64,000 bases of DNA. Source: Elymus sibiricus. Lineage: Eukaryota > Streptophyta > Magnoliopsida > Poales > Poaceae. Positions 11,320 to 22,067 of this stretch are shown piece after piece. Where the stretch lies: assembly GCA_039707655.1 (NCBI GenBank), contig CM077664.1:198146195-198210194 (forward strand). Reading direction: 5' to 3'. Numbering within the stretch: the first letter of the stretch is position 1; each line of letters opens with the position of its first letter. The notes below the pieces were generated by a model that was not told where the DNA came from, ran no database searches, and saw nothing but the letters and a program-made list of their open reading frames with translations. Position numbers and translations under genes: made by a program.

Positions 11320-12628
11320 TGTTGGTGCAATAATTTGCCTCCTTATGTTTTGAAGATTGTTGACATAAACAGTGAGGGACTGATGTGTTTGCTAGTGCAC
11401 ACAGAGTAACAGGTCCCTGGAGTCAAGAGGAGTTTGGTTCAAACTCTGAAGAAAATCCCCTGCGTGGCAGTGAAGGTTATCACCGAAGATTATGATGACA
11501 AGAGTGACCCCTCAAAAATTGCTGATGCAAAGCAATTGATTCGGTGCTCGTCCGAAGAAAGTGACTGTAGCCGAGAAGATTGAAGACTAAGCGAAGACGT
11601 AGCATTTATTTCGTTGTTTCTCTTCTCTTTATTGGGTCATAGGACCACCGTACTACTAAGAGGGGTGTAGCGTTCGAAGCTTTGATTCTCTGATGCTAAA
11701 CCCAAATCCTATGAAAGTTGCGAGAGAAATCTCTTTGTGTTCCGAGCAAATACTTGCCAGCAAGAGACTGTGATCTTCTTCGCTGCGAGAGATTTGTCTC
11801 TGACCGAGGAGTTAGCATTACTTGTTCCTCAAGTAATGTTACCGTTGCTCTTAAAATCCGACCGTTGTGAATGTGTCGGTTGGCCATTGGCTGGACCGCG
11901 TGTCCAAAATGTTCATTTCCCACCAGGGAAGGCTACGGCTATAAATATCCACCCCGCACCGGCGTTGTCCGGTGGCTGCTCCGTTTGATTCTGAGAAGAT
12001 TGTTGAGCAACCCCCTCTCTGAGAGATTTGAGTTTAAAATCCACTGAGAGAAAACCCTAGAGCCGAAAAATTAGATAGTGGTTCAGCATCACTCGAATCT
12101 AAGTCCAGTACGCTCCACCTATTATTCTTGAGAGCTGCGAACTCTCTAGACGGTTAGATGTCAATTTCTTCAGAGACCAAGAGTAATTGTGGTTCTCGAA
12201 GAAGAAGTATGTAAAGGTTTGGAGATTGCCTCAAGCATCTACCACGAGTGATCGGCATTGGTTGATGAACCAATTGTTGAGGAGAATAGGGCAAAGAGAG
12301 TTTATCTTCTGTGTTAAATCACAACCCCTCCAACCAGACGTAGTCCTTTTGCAGAACGGCGAACTGGTCTACCAAATTCCTTGTCGCCATCGAGCATCAC
12401 TGGTCACCTCGGCTACTCCCCTTTACATTCGAACTGTGTTGTATGGCATATTTCAATCATGTGATTTGTCTCGATGCATGCTCTTATTTTCCATTCGGTA
12501 GTTTGTATTCGCTCACTGTACACTGTTTTCATTCGCTCCGCTGCTGGGTTCCGAGAGTATTGATATTTCCGAAGAAAATTTAAAACTCCCATTCACCCCC
12601 CCTCTTGTAGACATACTTCGTTCCTACA
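11320..12628 (+). repeat. 3' LTR of the copia Sirevirus (1309 bp)
   Basis: It begins TGTTGGTGCAATAATTTGCC right after the polypurine tract and ends TTCCTACA, giving TG...CA ends. A TATA box (TATAAATA) lies at 11940-11947, roughly mid-LTR, with CG-rich sequence and short inverted repeats just upstream. AAAAT follows at 12629. Confidence 0.93.
11940..11947 (+). promoter_or_regulatory. TATA box in the Sirevirus LTR
   Basis: TATAAATA sits in a GC-richer context. In the 5' copy of the LTR the equivalent would start the genomic transcript about 30 bp downstream. Confidence 0.6.
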
Positions 12629-13184
12629 AAAATGAATAAAATTCGCTTTTCAGAACTCATTGATGCATGATGCTGACAAACACTACTTTCATTTAAGGCG
12701 ACGTCATGATAGGAGGATTGAATATGTAAGAAAAAAGGACATCATTGCATATTCACACCTATGATGTGTAAACTAAGCAGTAGGCATTTCAACAAATTAG
12801 AAGCAATGAAAGCTAGACACCGTATGAAAGATGCAATGAATGTCACTCTACCGAGTTAAAACTGTCTCGTCATAAGTGCCATTTCAACAAATTAGAAGCA
12901 GTACAAGCTAGAAAACAATGCAAGATGCAACCTATATCACACTCCCAAGTTAAATGTGGCTTATGATAAGTGATTGTTGCAGGTTACACAACAGTAGTAC
13001 TTTGATGTAAGAACATGGCGTGATAGACAGATATTGTATGTTCTAGAAACAGGAACACGTGTCTTATTCACAAGTATAATGTGTAAACTAAGCAGATGCA
13101 ATTCAACAAAATTAGAAGCAATACAAGCTAGACATCATACGTAACATGCAACCACATATAACAGTGCCAAGTTAGAGCAAGCAC

Positions 13185-13364
13185 CTGTGATGGTTGGGTA
13201 GGGGAGATGTGCTCATCATCAACACAACTACGTTGACTGTCTATGCATGTGTTGTCTTGCAAATCTTGTTTGGAGGATGGCGGAGTAGAATCTGTAGAGA
13301 CCCTCCGTTTCAATTGGTCGGAAGGAGCACCATCATCCACTGCCTTGCTAATTTCCTTTTGCAT
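13185..13364 (-). pseudogene. Exon-like segment A, part of a triplicated series
   Basis: The minus-strand frame ends ...DDEHISPTQPSQ at CAG|GTGCTTGC, a splice-donor-like junction at 13185. The ending and junction recur in segments B and C. I do not recognise the protein; it is hydrophilic and Ser/Asp/Gln-rich. It could be an exon of a decayed host or transposon gene. Confidence 0.4.
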
Positions 13365-13952
13365 TATTGATTTTGCATTGTCAAGTCAAACGACATAAAA
13401 ATCACTCTTCAGAACTCATTCATGCATGATACCGACGAACACTACTTGGATGTAAGGCAAACACATGATACGAGGATGGAATATGTACGAAAAACAGGAC
13501 CGCATGGCATATTCACACCTATTTGTGTAAACTAAGCAGAAGCCATTTCAACAAATTAGAAGCAATGCAAGGTAGACACCACATGAAAGATGCAACCAAT
13601 ATGACTCTGCCAAGTTAAAAGCGTCTCATAATAAATGGTGTTTCAACAAATTAGATGCAGTACATGCTATAAATCATATGCAAGATGCAACAAATATCAA
13701 GCTGCATATACTAAAGGTGTCTCATCATAAGTGATTGATGTGGGATACACAAGAACAGTAGTTTTATGTAAGGACATGGTTAATAGACAGATGTAGTATG
13801 TACCAAAAACAGGAAGGCATGTCACATTAACAGGTATAATGTGTAAACTAAGCAGAATAGCTGATGCAATTTAACCAAATTAGAAGAATTACAAGCTAGA
13901 CACCATATGCAACATGCAACCACATATCACACTGCCAAGTTAGAGCAAGCAC

Positions 13953-14147
13953 CTGCGATGGTGGTGTAGGGGAAATGCGGTCACCAACTACAGAGCTACG
14001 TTGACTATCTTCATCTAGCCTTGCTGTTTGTTGAGAATCATGTGGGGAGGATGACACTGCACTCTTTAAAAGAGTAGCGCATCTCACACTCACCCACCGG
14101 TCTGACTGTCTCATCATAAGTGATTGATGAGGGATACACAAGAACAT
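13953..14147 (-). pseudogene. Exon-like segment B, part of a triplicated series
   Basis: The minus-strand frame contains LDEDSQRSSVVGDRISPTPPSQ-like residues up to the same CAG|GTGCTTGC junction at 13953. It aligns with A and C over the last 20-25 codons. The upstream boundary is not clear. Product unknown. Confidence 0.4.
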
Positions 14148-14328
14148 TAGTTTGATGTAAGAACATGGTTAATAGACATATGCAGTATGTACCAAAAACA
14201 AGAAGGCATGTCATATTCACAATATATGGCTAAGCAGATGCAATTTAACCAATTTAGAAGCAATATACAAGGTAGACACCATATGCAACATGCAACCACA
14301 TATGACACCGTGAAGTTAAAGCAAGCAC

Positions 14329-14498
14329 CTGCGATGCTGGTGAAAGGCGAATGGGGTCATCAACTACAGAGCTACATTGACAGTCTTCATCGAATGACAC
14401 TACACTCTTCTTTAGAGCGTCAAACCGTGCCTTTCCAATCCTCGATGCAGACTGGAGTGACTGCTCTGTTTTCTTTTTAGAATACTGTGGTTGAGATT
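14329..14498 (-). pseudogene. Exon-like segment C, part of a triplicated series
   Basis: Bounded by acceptor-like GTATTTCAG (before 14498) and donor-like CAG|GTGCTTGC (14329). The open frame of about 56 codons has a Lys/Ser/Gln-rich start (YSKKKTEQS) and ends CSSVVDDPIRLSPASQ, parallel to A and B. Its 170-bp length and both splice-like borders make it the best exon candidate of the three. Confidence 0.42.
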
Positions 14499-14724
14499 CT
14501 GAAATACCCATGCGTAATAAAACAATAGTGAGAGTATGGGTGTAGTTTGTGCACAAGTAGTGTGCAGTGTAAAAGTATCAGATAGCAGGTGGGTCAAAAA
14601 TAAATGATGGCAAATATATGATAGCTCTACAACATGCATGGCACACGAAATTAGATTCTAGGCTTTTGAAATATGAGCACAGGGATGGCTAGGAAGTGTA
14701 GGTAATCCTCCAGCAAACCACCAC

Positions 14725-15030
14725 ATGTGGTCCTATGAAAATAACAATCGACTGAAAACAAATAGGCCAGTCGATTTTTTCTGCACCGTCCGATCTACAA
14801 GGAACGGGCAGATGGCCTTCATCTACCTCCCGCCAGTCACTGTTGATGATCTTCCTCGAACCGCCAGCGACCACCAGCCCAGACCCCTGCCTCCGCCGCC
14901 CCGCCCTCCCATCGAACTCACCCCACCACCATGCTTGGCAGCGCCCCCCGGCCATCCATTTAAGCCCGGCGGACCTCCAGATCGGGCGCCAGTAGCTCCT
15001 GCGCCACACACACCTCTAAGATAGACACTG
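14725..15030. other. GC-rich stretch without a convincing gene
   Basis: Open frames exist on both strands (proline-rich on plus, glycine-rich on minus) only because the sequence is GC-rich. It resembles a plant 5' UTR or promoter-proximal island. Confidence 0.3.
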
Positions 15031-15261
15031 AGGTGCTACTTCCCCGGCGAACAGGCGGACTAGGTGCTCCGCGCGCCTCCGCGGGTGGTGCTTCCTTTAA
15101 TTGGGAATCAACTGACACTGAATTGAAATCCAGGCAGGCGACGAACCTCTAGCTAAAGTGAAATAGTAAATGGGGGGAAACCTTGTGCATCGTGAGTTAC
15201 TTGGAACCATTGTTAAGGAAATCGGTAACTGGTAGCTGCTCGGTCGGCTTGGGAGTAGCGA

Positions 15262-15647
15262 TTAATCGGTGAAACGGCCTATTAACTGGATTAATCGGTT
15301 AACCATTAATCGGTAGATTAAATAGGAACCTACCAACATATATCTATTTTTTAGGTATTATACCATACTCTCATACTCTCAACTATGTAACATACCAAAT
15401 ATGTTATGATTTGGTCGAAACCTAGCTATTGAGGAGCGAGACGGGGATGGGAGGGGTTACAAGCCAAAAATTTAGGCTTTATTTGCCCCTAAGTTAATGG
15501 GCCAGCAGTGATTAATCGGCCTGACAACCTATTAATCGGTCTCACAGGCAAGTTAATCGGCCCGACAAGTTAACGTGACGAATAGGTGCTATTCAATTCG
15601 GCCATCCTACGAGTAGCGATTAACTGGCCCGTTAACTGATTAATCGG
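15262..15647. repeat. Cluster of seven TTAATCGG motifs, possibly a small DNA transposon
   Basis: TTAATCGG occurs at 15262, 15291, 15306, 15512, 15532, 15553 and 15640, all on the plus strand. The cluster's two ends share GAGTAGCGATTAA(T/C)(C/T)GG in direct orientation (about 15253 and 15611). Clustered subterminal motifs are typical of transposase-binding regions of hAT or CACTA derivatives. I found no clear terminal inverted repeat or target duplication. Confidence 0.4.
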
Positions 15648-15814
15648 ATGAATTCTTGAACAGTGCTTGGAACATCTAGTATCAGGAAGAATGTGCAGTA
15701 ATAAGTGGCCAACTAGTTTCCTTCGTGGGATGAATACCATGCGAGCAGACATGTAAGATTTGCAAGAATAAGGGAAGAGGAGTACCAATATCGGCTTGCC
15801 ATGCTGTGTCCTCC

Positions 15815-16393
15815 TTATGATTTTTTGACGATCTTCTTGTGGTTCGCTGGAAACCAGATGTTGTGGAGGACGGTGGAGCCTTGGACGCACCCATGTCCAA
15901 GTTGTTGAGTGTGGTGCGGTGGCCCTCTGTCGGCGGCGGAGAAGCAGATCCGACGCGGCGAACGACGGCGTAGCGGGAATAGCTCCAGTACGGTGGACGG
16001 TTGCGACGTTGGAGCAGTAGTGGTGAGGCGCAGGACGGAGGGGTTGAAGTGGCTCGGGTACGATGCACGTCCGCGTCGTGGAGGCAGCTCTGCCTTGGCT
16101 TCAACTGCTAAGTCCTGGAGGGCACTGCGGTTGAGGTTGCGGTGGATGATGACGTCGGGGTATCGGCTCCGGCGTGATGGAGGAGGGCGGTGGTGGATCG
16201 GTGCGATGGGGTGGTGGACAGAGGAGGCTGGGGTTTCGTGGCTGGTGGAGAGGGAGTTTTGGCGCCCATGGAGTATGAATGGGGAATCAGACGGGGAAGG
16301 GGGGAAGCTAAGGGGGAACCATGTTTCCGGGACGCGCTTGTTTGAAATTTGGGGAAAGTTACAAACTTTGCCCCCATCTAAAATTTCGGACAT
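15815..16393 (-). other. Possible 5' exon of a minus-strand gene (weak)
   Basis: A 192-codon minus-strand frame, with overlapping alternatives in other frames, covers a GC-rich block that looks like a plant first exon or leader. It lies upstream, in minus sense, of exon-like segments C, B and A. Several frames are open because of composition, so I cannot choose one or name a product. A gene running from about 16400 down to 13185 is only a suggestion. Confidence 0.2.
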
Positions 16394-16640
16394 GCTGCGG
16401 GTCGGGGGTAGGACGGCAATCTCACGTGTCCAAAATAGTGGGCGGGAGTGATTTCGGCCGAGCGCATCGGCGTTTAGGCGCCCGCGGTATATGAATGTTT
16501 TTCGGAGGCGGTTGTGTGGCGTCTTGGTGAAGTTACAAACCTACCCCGGTTTAGACTTCTGGATGTCGAGCCGGTAGGCTTCACGTGTCAGAGTTAGGAC
16601 AGTAATTTCCTTCTACCAAACATTGGTCTCGTGCGGTTTC
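16355..16640. repeat. Short diverged direct duplication
   Basis: GTTACAAACTTTGCCCCCATCTAAAATTT...TCACGTGTC near 16358 is echoed by GTTACAAACCTACCCCGGTTTAGACTT...TCACGTGTC near 16533. Both copies hold a CACGTG E-box/G-box core. No gene seen. Confidence 0.35.
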
Positions 16641-16689
16641 GGGCGAGGAGAGGCTCTTTTGGCGCTTCGTTCAAAATTTTGAACCAGAA

Positions 16690-17340
16690 GCATTCACGTT
16701 TACAGTACTCTTGAACTATTAGGATTGACCTTAATAGACCTCGTTAAATTTGACCTTGTATGATTGAAAACCTCATTAAATTATGCTCTTCTTTTGAAAT
16801 TTTAACTCTTAAAAATCCTATAACTACTATTATTTTGGAATGGAGGTGGTAAATTTGAATGTATTTTGTACACGACTATATGTTATTATGTACAAAAGCA
16901 AAGCAAAGATTGATGCACCCTTAATTTAGGTATGATTTACAAATGCCATGATCTCGAATTCAAATAATTGAATGCACTTCATGTTGAATTCGAATATTGG
17001 AAACCACCTTAAGTTGAATTCAAACGTATGCTAGTTCCTAGCTAGCTATTTAGAATGTTCACTATGTATCTTTTGTATGTATAATGTGCTTTACACACGC
17101 AACATAAATTATAATCACGTTTATATTTGAATTGCTAAAGCCATGCATTGTCTGGATTTCAAAATACTGACTCCATGGATCAATTATGTCGAATAATACC
17201 ATACACATGCTCAAATTCGACAAAATATGGATGTTTGATACACCAATGATCATTCCATACGCGAATCGCAAATATCATGATCCCATCCAAATATTTGGAT
17301 ACAATTTATATTTTAAATTGATCTGTACATCAGTATTTTA
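16690..17340. repeat. AT-rich head of the recurring module, copy 1
   Basis: It resembles 26430-26740: CATTCACGT, TATGATTTACAAATGCCATGATC, TTGAATTCGAATATTGGAAACC and TATAATGTGCTTTACACACGCAACAT have diverged counterparts there in the same order. No coding region recognised. Confidence 0.45.
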
Positions 17341-17344
17341 CGCG

Positions 17345-17530
17345 TAGATTCACTCTCCCTCGGCCCCTCCTCACACACGTGTTATCTTTCTCTCTCACAC
17401 ATACGCGCACACACTGTATCCATCGGCCTTCTCTCTCACACATCCTCACACTCTCTCCTGAGGTGTCTCTCGCACACACGTTGTCTATATATATCACCCT
17501 CCCTCCCTCTATCTCACAACTATCTATGAC
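17345..17530. repeat. CT/CA-rich low-complexity tract
   Basis: Irregular runs of TCTCTCTC and CACACAC. Similar tracts follow related sequence at 18130-18420, 18640-18720, 26760-26880 and 27100-27240, so this belongs to the recurring module. Confidence 0.6.
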
Positions 17531-17749
17531 TCCTTTCAATAATCTCTGTCACAAGAACTCTTTCACACGCATAGGCACGCACGATTTCCATCGACCCTTT
17601 TCTCTATACATATACATGCCTACGTGTCTCCCGGACGCTTAGGCCTATCTCGCACGCATTGTCTCCACCTCTCTTACTAGTTGACGAATATGATTCTAGC
17701 AGAGCATTCAGTAGGATATCCCTTACAGCTAGGTTGGATGCATTGTAAT

Positions 17750-18120
17750 AAGAGACAAGGATTTACCTTAGTTCGGGCCCTTGCGATCCAGGAAATACCC
17801 TACCCCGGTCATGTATATTTGTGAGTAGGGTGTGTACAGAGTACACTACGTGAATACCAAGGGATTCTGTGTATGCTATCGACGAACTAGGCCCCGGCTT
17901 GTATAAACATACCTGGGGCCTAGGGTTACAGTTCCTAGCCGGCTTTGTCAGTGGACACAAAGTCCTTCGCGGCTCCGGTTTCTTTGTCTTGTGCGACTAG
18001 TCCTCCAGGGGTCTCCGTATAATGTGTCACGGGCGGACCAATGTGGCGCAGGACGGAACCGACCGGGGGCCTCACCTCGGCCCACCAGACCTCACACACC
18101 CCTACCCCTAGGTTTCGGTA
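17750..18120. other. Non-coding segment resembling a decayed LTR fragment
   Basis: GGGCCCTTGCGATCCAGGAAATACCCTAC and nearby text look like LTR leader sequence of cereal retrotransposons, but no TG...CA ends, primer site or target duplication is visible. The call is a guess from style. Confidence 0.2.
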
Positions 18121-19057
18121 TCTTGTCACACCCACACATGCATACCAGACACACACACCCCACACACTATTTCTGCTCATGTCTCTCTCCCCTTCCCCCT
18201 TGCATACACACACTCAAGACCATCTCTCGGCGAGACATCCTATTCGTCTCTATCTCTCTAGACCTCTCTCATTTCTCGTGCTATCTATCTCTCATCGCAC
18301 ACACACACCCCCTCTATCCGCGCCTCTCTCAAATACGTACACATACCCTCTCCAGGCCCTACCAAATATGTAAACTACACATTCACACATGTTGCATCTT
18401 ATCATGTGCTCCATTGATCTAAAAAGCCCTCTGTTCACTTTTACTTCGCATACAAGATTCCTTTTGAATTAAAACTACGCAAAGTGTGGCCAAATTTTAT
18501 TTTATAAAATCTACATCTATACAATATTGCAAAGTTATATGGAGTGCGAAAGTTAATTGCATGGTGCATCCAATGATATTTATTCCGCATTGTGAATGTT
18601 TATATTTTTATACTATGAAGTTAGTCATAATAAAGAGAAATGAAGAGCATCTCTCTCTCCCCATCGCCCCCCTCTCTACGCCTCTTTCACGTACGCACAC
18701 AAACTATCTCTAGGCCCTCTAAAAGTACGCCATGTCACATTCATGCATGTTCCATCTTTCTCTCACGAGATATACACCGACGATCACTATATTTGAAGCG
18801 AAAGCACGATACGATCACTGGACTTCACAATACACTCATTACGGTCACCATATACGTTTTGTGGTTGTTATGCAGTCACAGGCTCACCGCAGAGCTCTGT
18901 ATTTGTTGAAGACACGATTAGTTGACCAGTTAAATAGTCCACGTGGCGCATCTAGTGTTGCATCATTAGTGCACATTATCTCACTACCATAGGGCCCACC
19001 TGTCAGCGGGTATAAGAATGTAAACAAACAAAAATAAAATATTGCACGGTGGGTATC

Positions 19058-20608
19058 TGATACGTCTCCAATGTATCTATAATTTTTTATTGTTCCATGC
19101 TATTATAGTATCAATCTTGGATGTTTTTATATGCAATTTTATATCATTTTTTGGGACTAACCTATTAACCTAGTGCCCAGTGCCAGTTGCTGTTTTCTGC
19201 TTGTTTTTGGTTTTTCAGGAAATCAGTACCAAACAAAGTCCAAATGCCATGAAACATTTTGGAGATTTTTTTCTGGACAAAAGAGACCCTGGAGACTTGG
19301 AGAGGAGGCTAGAGGGTTCACGAAGCCTCCACAAGGCAACAGGGCGCGGCCCTAGTGGGGGCCGCGCCCTGATGCCTTGTGGGGCCCTCATGGCTCCGTT
19401 TGACCTAATTCCACTTCTATAAATTCTCAAATATTGGGAAACCAACAGAGAGCCACCCCAAATAACTTTTACGCCGCCGCAAGCCTCTGTTCTTCCGCGA
19501 TCCCGTCGGGAGGCCTTTTCTGGTACTCTGCCGGAGGGGGAATCGATCATGGAGGGCTTCTACATTAACCTTGCTACCCTTCCGATGATGTGTGAGTAGT
19601 TTACCACAGACCTACGGGTCCATAGCTAGTAGCTAGATAACTTCTTCTCTCTCTTTCATCTTCAATAGCATGTTCTCCTCGATGTTCTTGGAGTTCTATC
19701 CAATGTAATATTCTTTTGCGGTGTGTTTGTTGGGATCCGATGAATTGTGAGTTTATGGTCAAATTATTCATGAGAAATATTTGAGTCTTCTCTGAACTCT
19801 TTTATGCATGATTATTATAGCTTTGTATTTCTCTCTGATCTATCGATTTGGTTTGGCCAACTAGATTGGTTTATCTTGCAATGGGAGAGGTGCTTTGTGA
19901 TGGGTTCAATCTTGCGGTGCTCAATCCCAGTGAGAGAAAGGGACATGACACGTATTTGTATTGTTGCCATTAAGGATAAAAGTATGGGGTTTAATCATAT
20001 TGCTTGAGTTTACTTTGTCTACATCATGTCATCTTGCTTAAGGCGTTACTCTGTTTCATACTTAATACCTTAGATGCATGCTGGATAGCAGTCGATGGGT
20101 GGAGTAATAGTAGTAGATGCAGGCAGGAGTCGGTCTACTTGTCTCGGACATGATGCCTATATACATGATCATTGCCATGAATCCATCATAATTATTTGCT
20201 TTTCTATCAATTGCCCAACACTAATTTGTTTACCCACCGTATGCTATGCGTTCGAGAGAGAAGCCTCTAGTGAAAACTATGGCCCCCGGGTCTACTTTTA
20301 TCATATATTAAAATAAAAAATACCTTGCTGCAATTTATTTACTTTTATTTTATTTAGTATTTTAGTTTATGTATCTATCACTATCAGAATTAACCCTTGC
20401 AAATAACCTCTAAGAGGATTGACAACCCTCTTATTTGCGCTGGGTGCAAGTGTTTGCTTTTGTGTGTGCAGGTGTGCTTAACGGGATTTTGCTTGGTTCT
20501 CCTACTGGATTGATAACCTTGGTTCTTAACTAAGGGAAATACTTATCTCTACTATACTGCATCATCCTTTCCTCTTCGGGGAAATACCAACGCAGTCTAC
20601 AAGTAGCA
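19058..20608 (+). mobile_element. Solo LTR (1551 bp) with intact target duplication
   Basis: It begins TGATACGTCTCC and ends AAGTAGCA, flanked by GTATC at 19053-19057 and 20609-20613. There is no primer site, internal region or second LTR. It is therefore the product of recombination between the two LTRs of a full element, with loss of the interior. The sequence (TTGTTGGGATCCGATGAA, CCCCCGGGTCTA, GGGATCCG-type blocks) is that of an abundant Triticeae gypsy LTR family known to me by sight, not by a certain name. Confidence 0.9.
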
Positions 20609-20711
20609 GTATCACTAGTAGAAGGGATTCGAAGTGGCGCGGACAAGGTGGCCTTGTATTGGTATGTTGTGCTGGTTGACTAGTTCTTTTAATACACATG
20701 ATCTAGTGTGG

Positions 20712-20905
20712 TGATTGTACACACATGCACGCATGCACACGAATTGCATGCATGCAACACTCACACGCACACACGCACGCATGCACATGAACTGCATGCA
20801 TGCAACACTCACACGCACACATGCATGCATGCATGCACATACACGCAGACACGCATGCACGCACGCACGCATGCATGCACTCACCACATGACCAACACAC
20901 ACGCT
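20712..20905. repeat. CA/TG/CG/GCATGC simple repeat
   Basis: Alternating purine-pyrimidine sequence of CACACGCACGCATGCATGCA type, in the loop of the Mutator-like element. It includes a near-exact internal direct duplication (GAATTGCATGCATGCAACACTCACACGCACACACG, then GAACTGCATGCATGCAACACTCACACGCACACATG). Open frames through it are meaningless. Confidence 0.85.
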
Positions 20906-21235
20906 CACGCTCAAGTGCTCAACCTACACATGCATGCACACACATCAGGCCCTGACACACACATACACAGCCAGGTGGTTCGCGTGCAAGGGTTCGAGTC
21001 TTGTCGCGCCTGCGTAAATTTCTGTTTATCTTATATCTTTCCTCTGCCAACTGACAGGTGGGACCCACAAGGAACGTGGCAAATTTAACCAGACAACATA
21101 GTGCCACGTAGACTATTTGGCCGGTCAAGAGAGTGCAATACGATGCTGAACGGTGAGCGAGTGACCGTATTATGAAGTCCGGTGACCGTATTATGCTTTC
21201 GCTTCAAATACAGTGACCACCAGTGTATTTATCTC

Positions 21236-21300
21236 TTCTCTCGCTCTCTCCGTGGAGCCGACTAGGCCAACCTCCCACGCCTAAATTGGCACACGCCACC
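21236..21300 (+). repeat. Right remainder of the module copy split by the Mutator-like element
   Basis: TTCTCTCGCTCTCTCCGTGGAGCCGACTAGGCCAACCTCC continues the module begun at 18690-18766 (TCTAGGCCCTCTAAAAGTAC...CATCTTTCTCTCAC). Confidence 0.6.
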
Positions 21301-21329
21301 CCAATATTGTTGTACTGGTTTCGTAAGAG

Positions 21330-21860
21330 CAAACAAGCATTCACGTCTACCGTATAAACTCTAGATATGAGTTACAAATGCTATGATGACGAATACAAAT
21401 ATTTGAATCCACTTTATGCCAAATTTCTCTCTGTAGGCCCTCCAAAAGTACGTCCCTACACGTTCTCGCATGTTATATCTAACAACTATGCAATATAGTA
21501 CTACTATAGTCTAACACAATAAATCATATGTTTTTAAGTTTTAGATCTCATATTGTTACTTCAATTATTCATGTTGCATACATTAAAATTGCGTTGAAAT
21601 GTATGGCTAGTATCATCTAGTGATCTGAAAGGTCTGACTACACACACATGACACAAAAAAAGGACCCACTACACATTCAAGCATTTCACATCTTTCTCTC
21701 AGTCTCTCTGTCAAACCGACTATGCCAAACTACCCTGCCTACCACGCGGGAAAAGGCCCGCCCTCGCCTGTTTAATCAGGTTTGTATTGATGGATCACGC
21801 GAAACAGCAAAACCAAGTGGTACAAGAGTAGTACAAGACTACCACATAATACTACTACAG
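21330..21860 (+). repeat. Recurring module, copy at 21.4 kb
   Basis: Contains TACAAATGCTATGATGACGAATACAAATATTTGAATCCACTTTA, then GTAGGCCCTCCAAAAGTACGTCC, then (after an AT-rich stretch 21480-21640 absent from other copies) CACATTCAAGCATTTCACATCTTTCTCTC, GTCAAACCGACTATGCC, ACGCGGGAAAAGGCCCGCCC and GATGGATCACGCGAAACAGCAAAACCAAGTGG. No gene. Confidence 0.6.
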
Positions 21861-22067
21861 TAGTACAGTACAAGTTACAGTTCACTGGGCCGTCGTGTCT
21901 TGTACTCCTCCGTCATAAGAGTGGAGTGCTCACTTTCATAAATGTTCTACTCCCTTTCGCCAACATGTGGGACATCCAGCATCCGGGTCCATGTGCCATG
22001 CACCAAATAACAGTGCAGAGCAGCAGGGGGGACGCCCCCGGTCGTGGCGTCGCGGTAATAATGAGCA

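Larger units (their letters stand above)
1..12628 (+). mobile_element. Ty1/copia LTR retrotransposon, Sirevirus type (5' end cut by window)
   Basis: The left edge holds the last 66 bp of a 5' LTR and 11320-12628 holds the full 3' LTR; the two share the same ending, GTAGACATACTTCGTTCCTACA. Between them come a methionine-type primer site, gag, a copia-order pol (protease, integrase, RT, RNase H), a 3.7-kb extra ORF and polypurine tracts. The extra 3' ORF, the several AAAGGGGGAGA tracts and the very long internal region are hallmarks of Sireviruses; the size (about 14 kb if completed) resembles the Triticeae Maximus group, an identification from memory. Coding frames carry 13 in-frame stops, so this copy is not autonomous. 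The right flank reads AAAAT; its 5' partner is outside the window. Confidence 0.93.
12650..14330. repeat. Diverged tandem duplication, unit about 755 bp
   Basis: The stretch from 12650 (CAGAACTCATTGATGCATGAT...) recurs from about 13405 (CAGAACTCATTCATGCATGAT...) in the same order: the GGACATCATTGCATATTCACACC-like block, GTGTAAACTAAGCAG, TTTCAACAAATTAGAAGCA, a TAAGTGATTG block and an exon-like part. A third, partial unit starts near 14110. Identity is visibly below 90%, so the duplication is old. No transposase or terminal repeats were recognised. Confidence 0.75.
18767..21235. mobile_element. Mutator-like non-autonomous element, split by a solo LTR
   Basis: The ends are GAGATATACACC... and the inverse of ...GTGTATTTATCTC, and GAGATA is the classic Mutator terminus. 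The inverted repeats extend about 240 bp (18767-19015 against about 21040-21235), sharing TATTTGAAGCGAAAGCA, GGACTTCA, AATAGTC(C/T)ACGTGGC and CCCACCTGTCAG. Flanking 9-mers are TTCTCTCAC (18758-18766) and TTCTCTCGC (21236-21244), a 9-bp target duplication with one mismatch. Removing the nested LTR and one of its target copies leaves about 913 bp. No transposase is encoded. The element interrupts a copy of the recurring module. Confidence 0.85.

Noticed and set aside
12187..12501. 104-codon ORF in the Sirevirus 3' LTR
   Set aside because: LTR sequence downstream of the TATA box; no domain, and LTR transcripts are not expected to code here.
17345..18420. Short ORFs rich in Ser/Thr/His/Leu
   Set aside because: CT/CA low-complexity sequence; no conserved domain and frames on both strands.
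20613..20625. CACTAGTAGAAGG as a CACTA transposon terminus
   Set aside because: The C of CACTAG is the last base of the solo LTR's GTATC target duplication. No matching opposite end or subterminal array was found.
20703..21088. Cys/His-rich ORFs on both strands
   Set aside because: They are translations of the CA/TG/GCATGC simple repeat.
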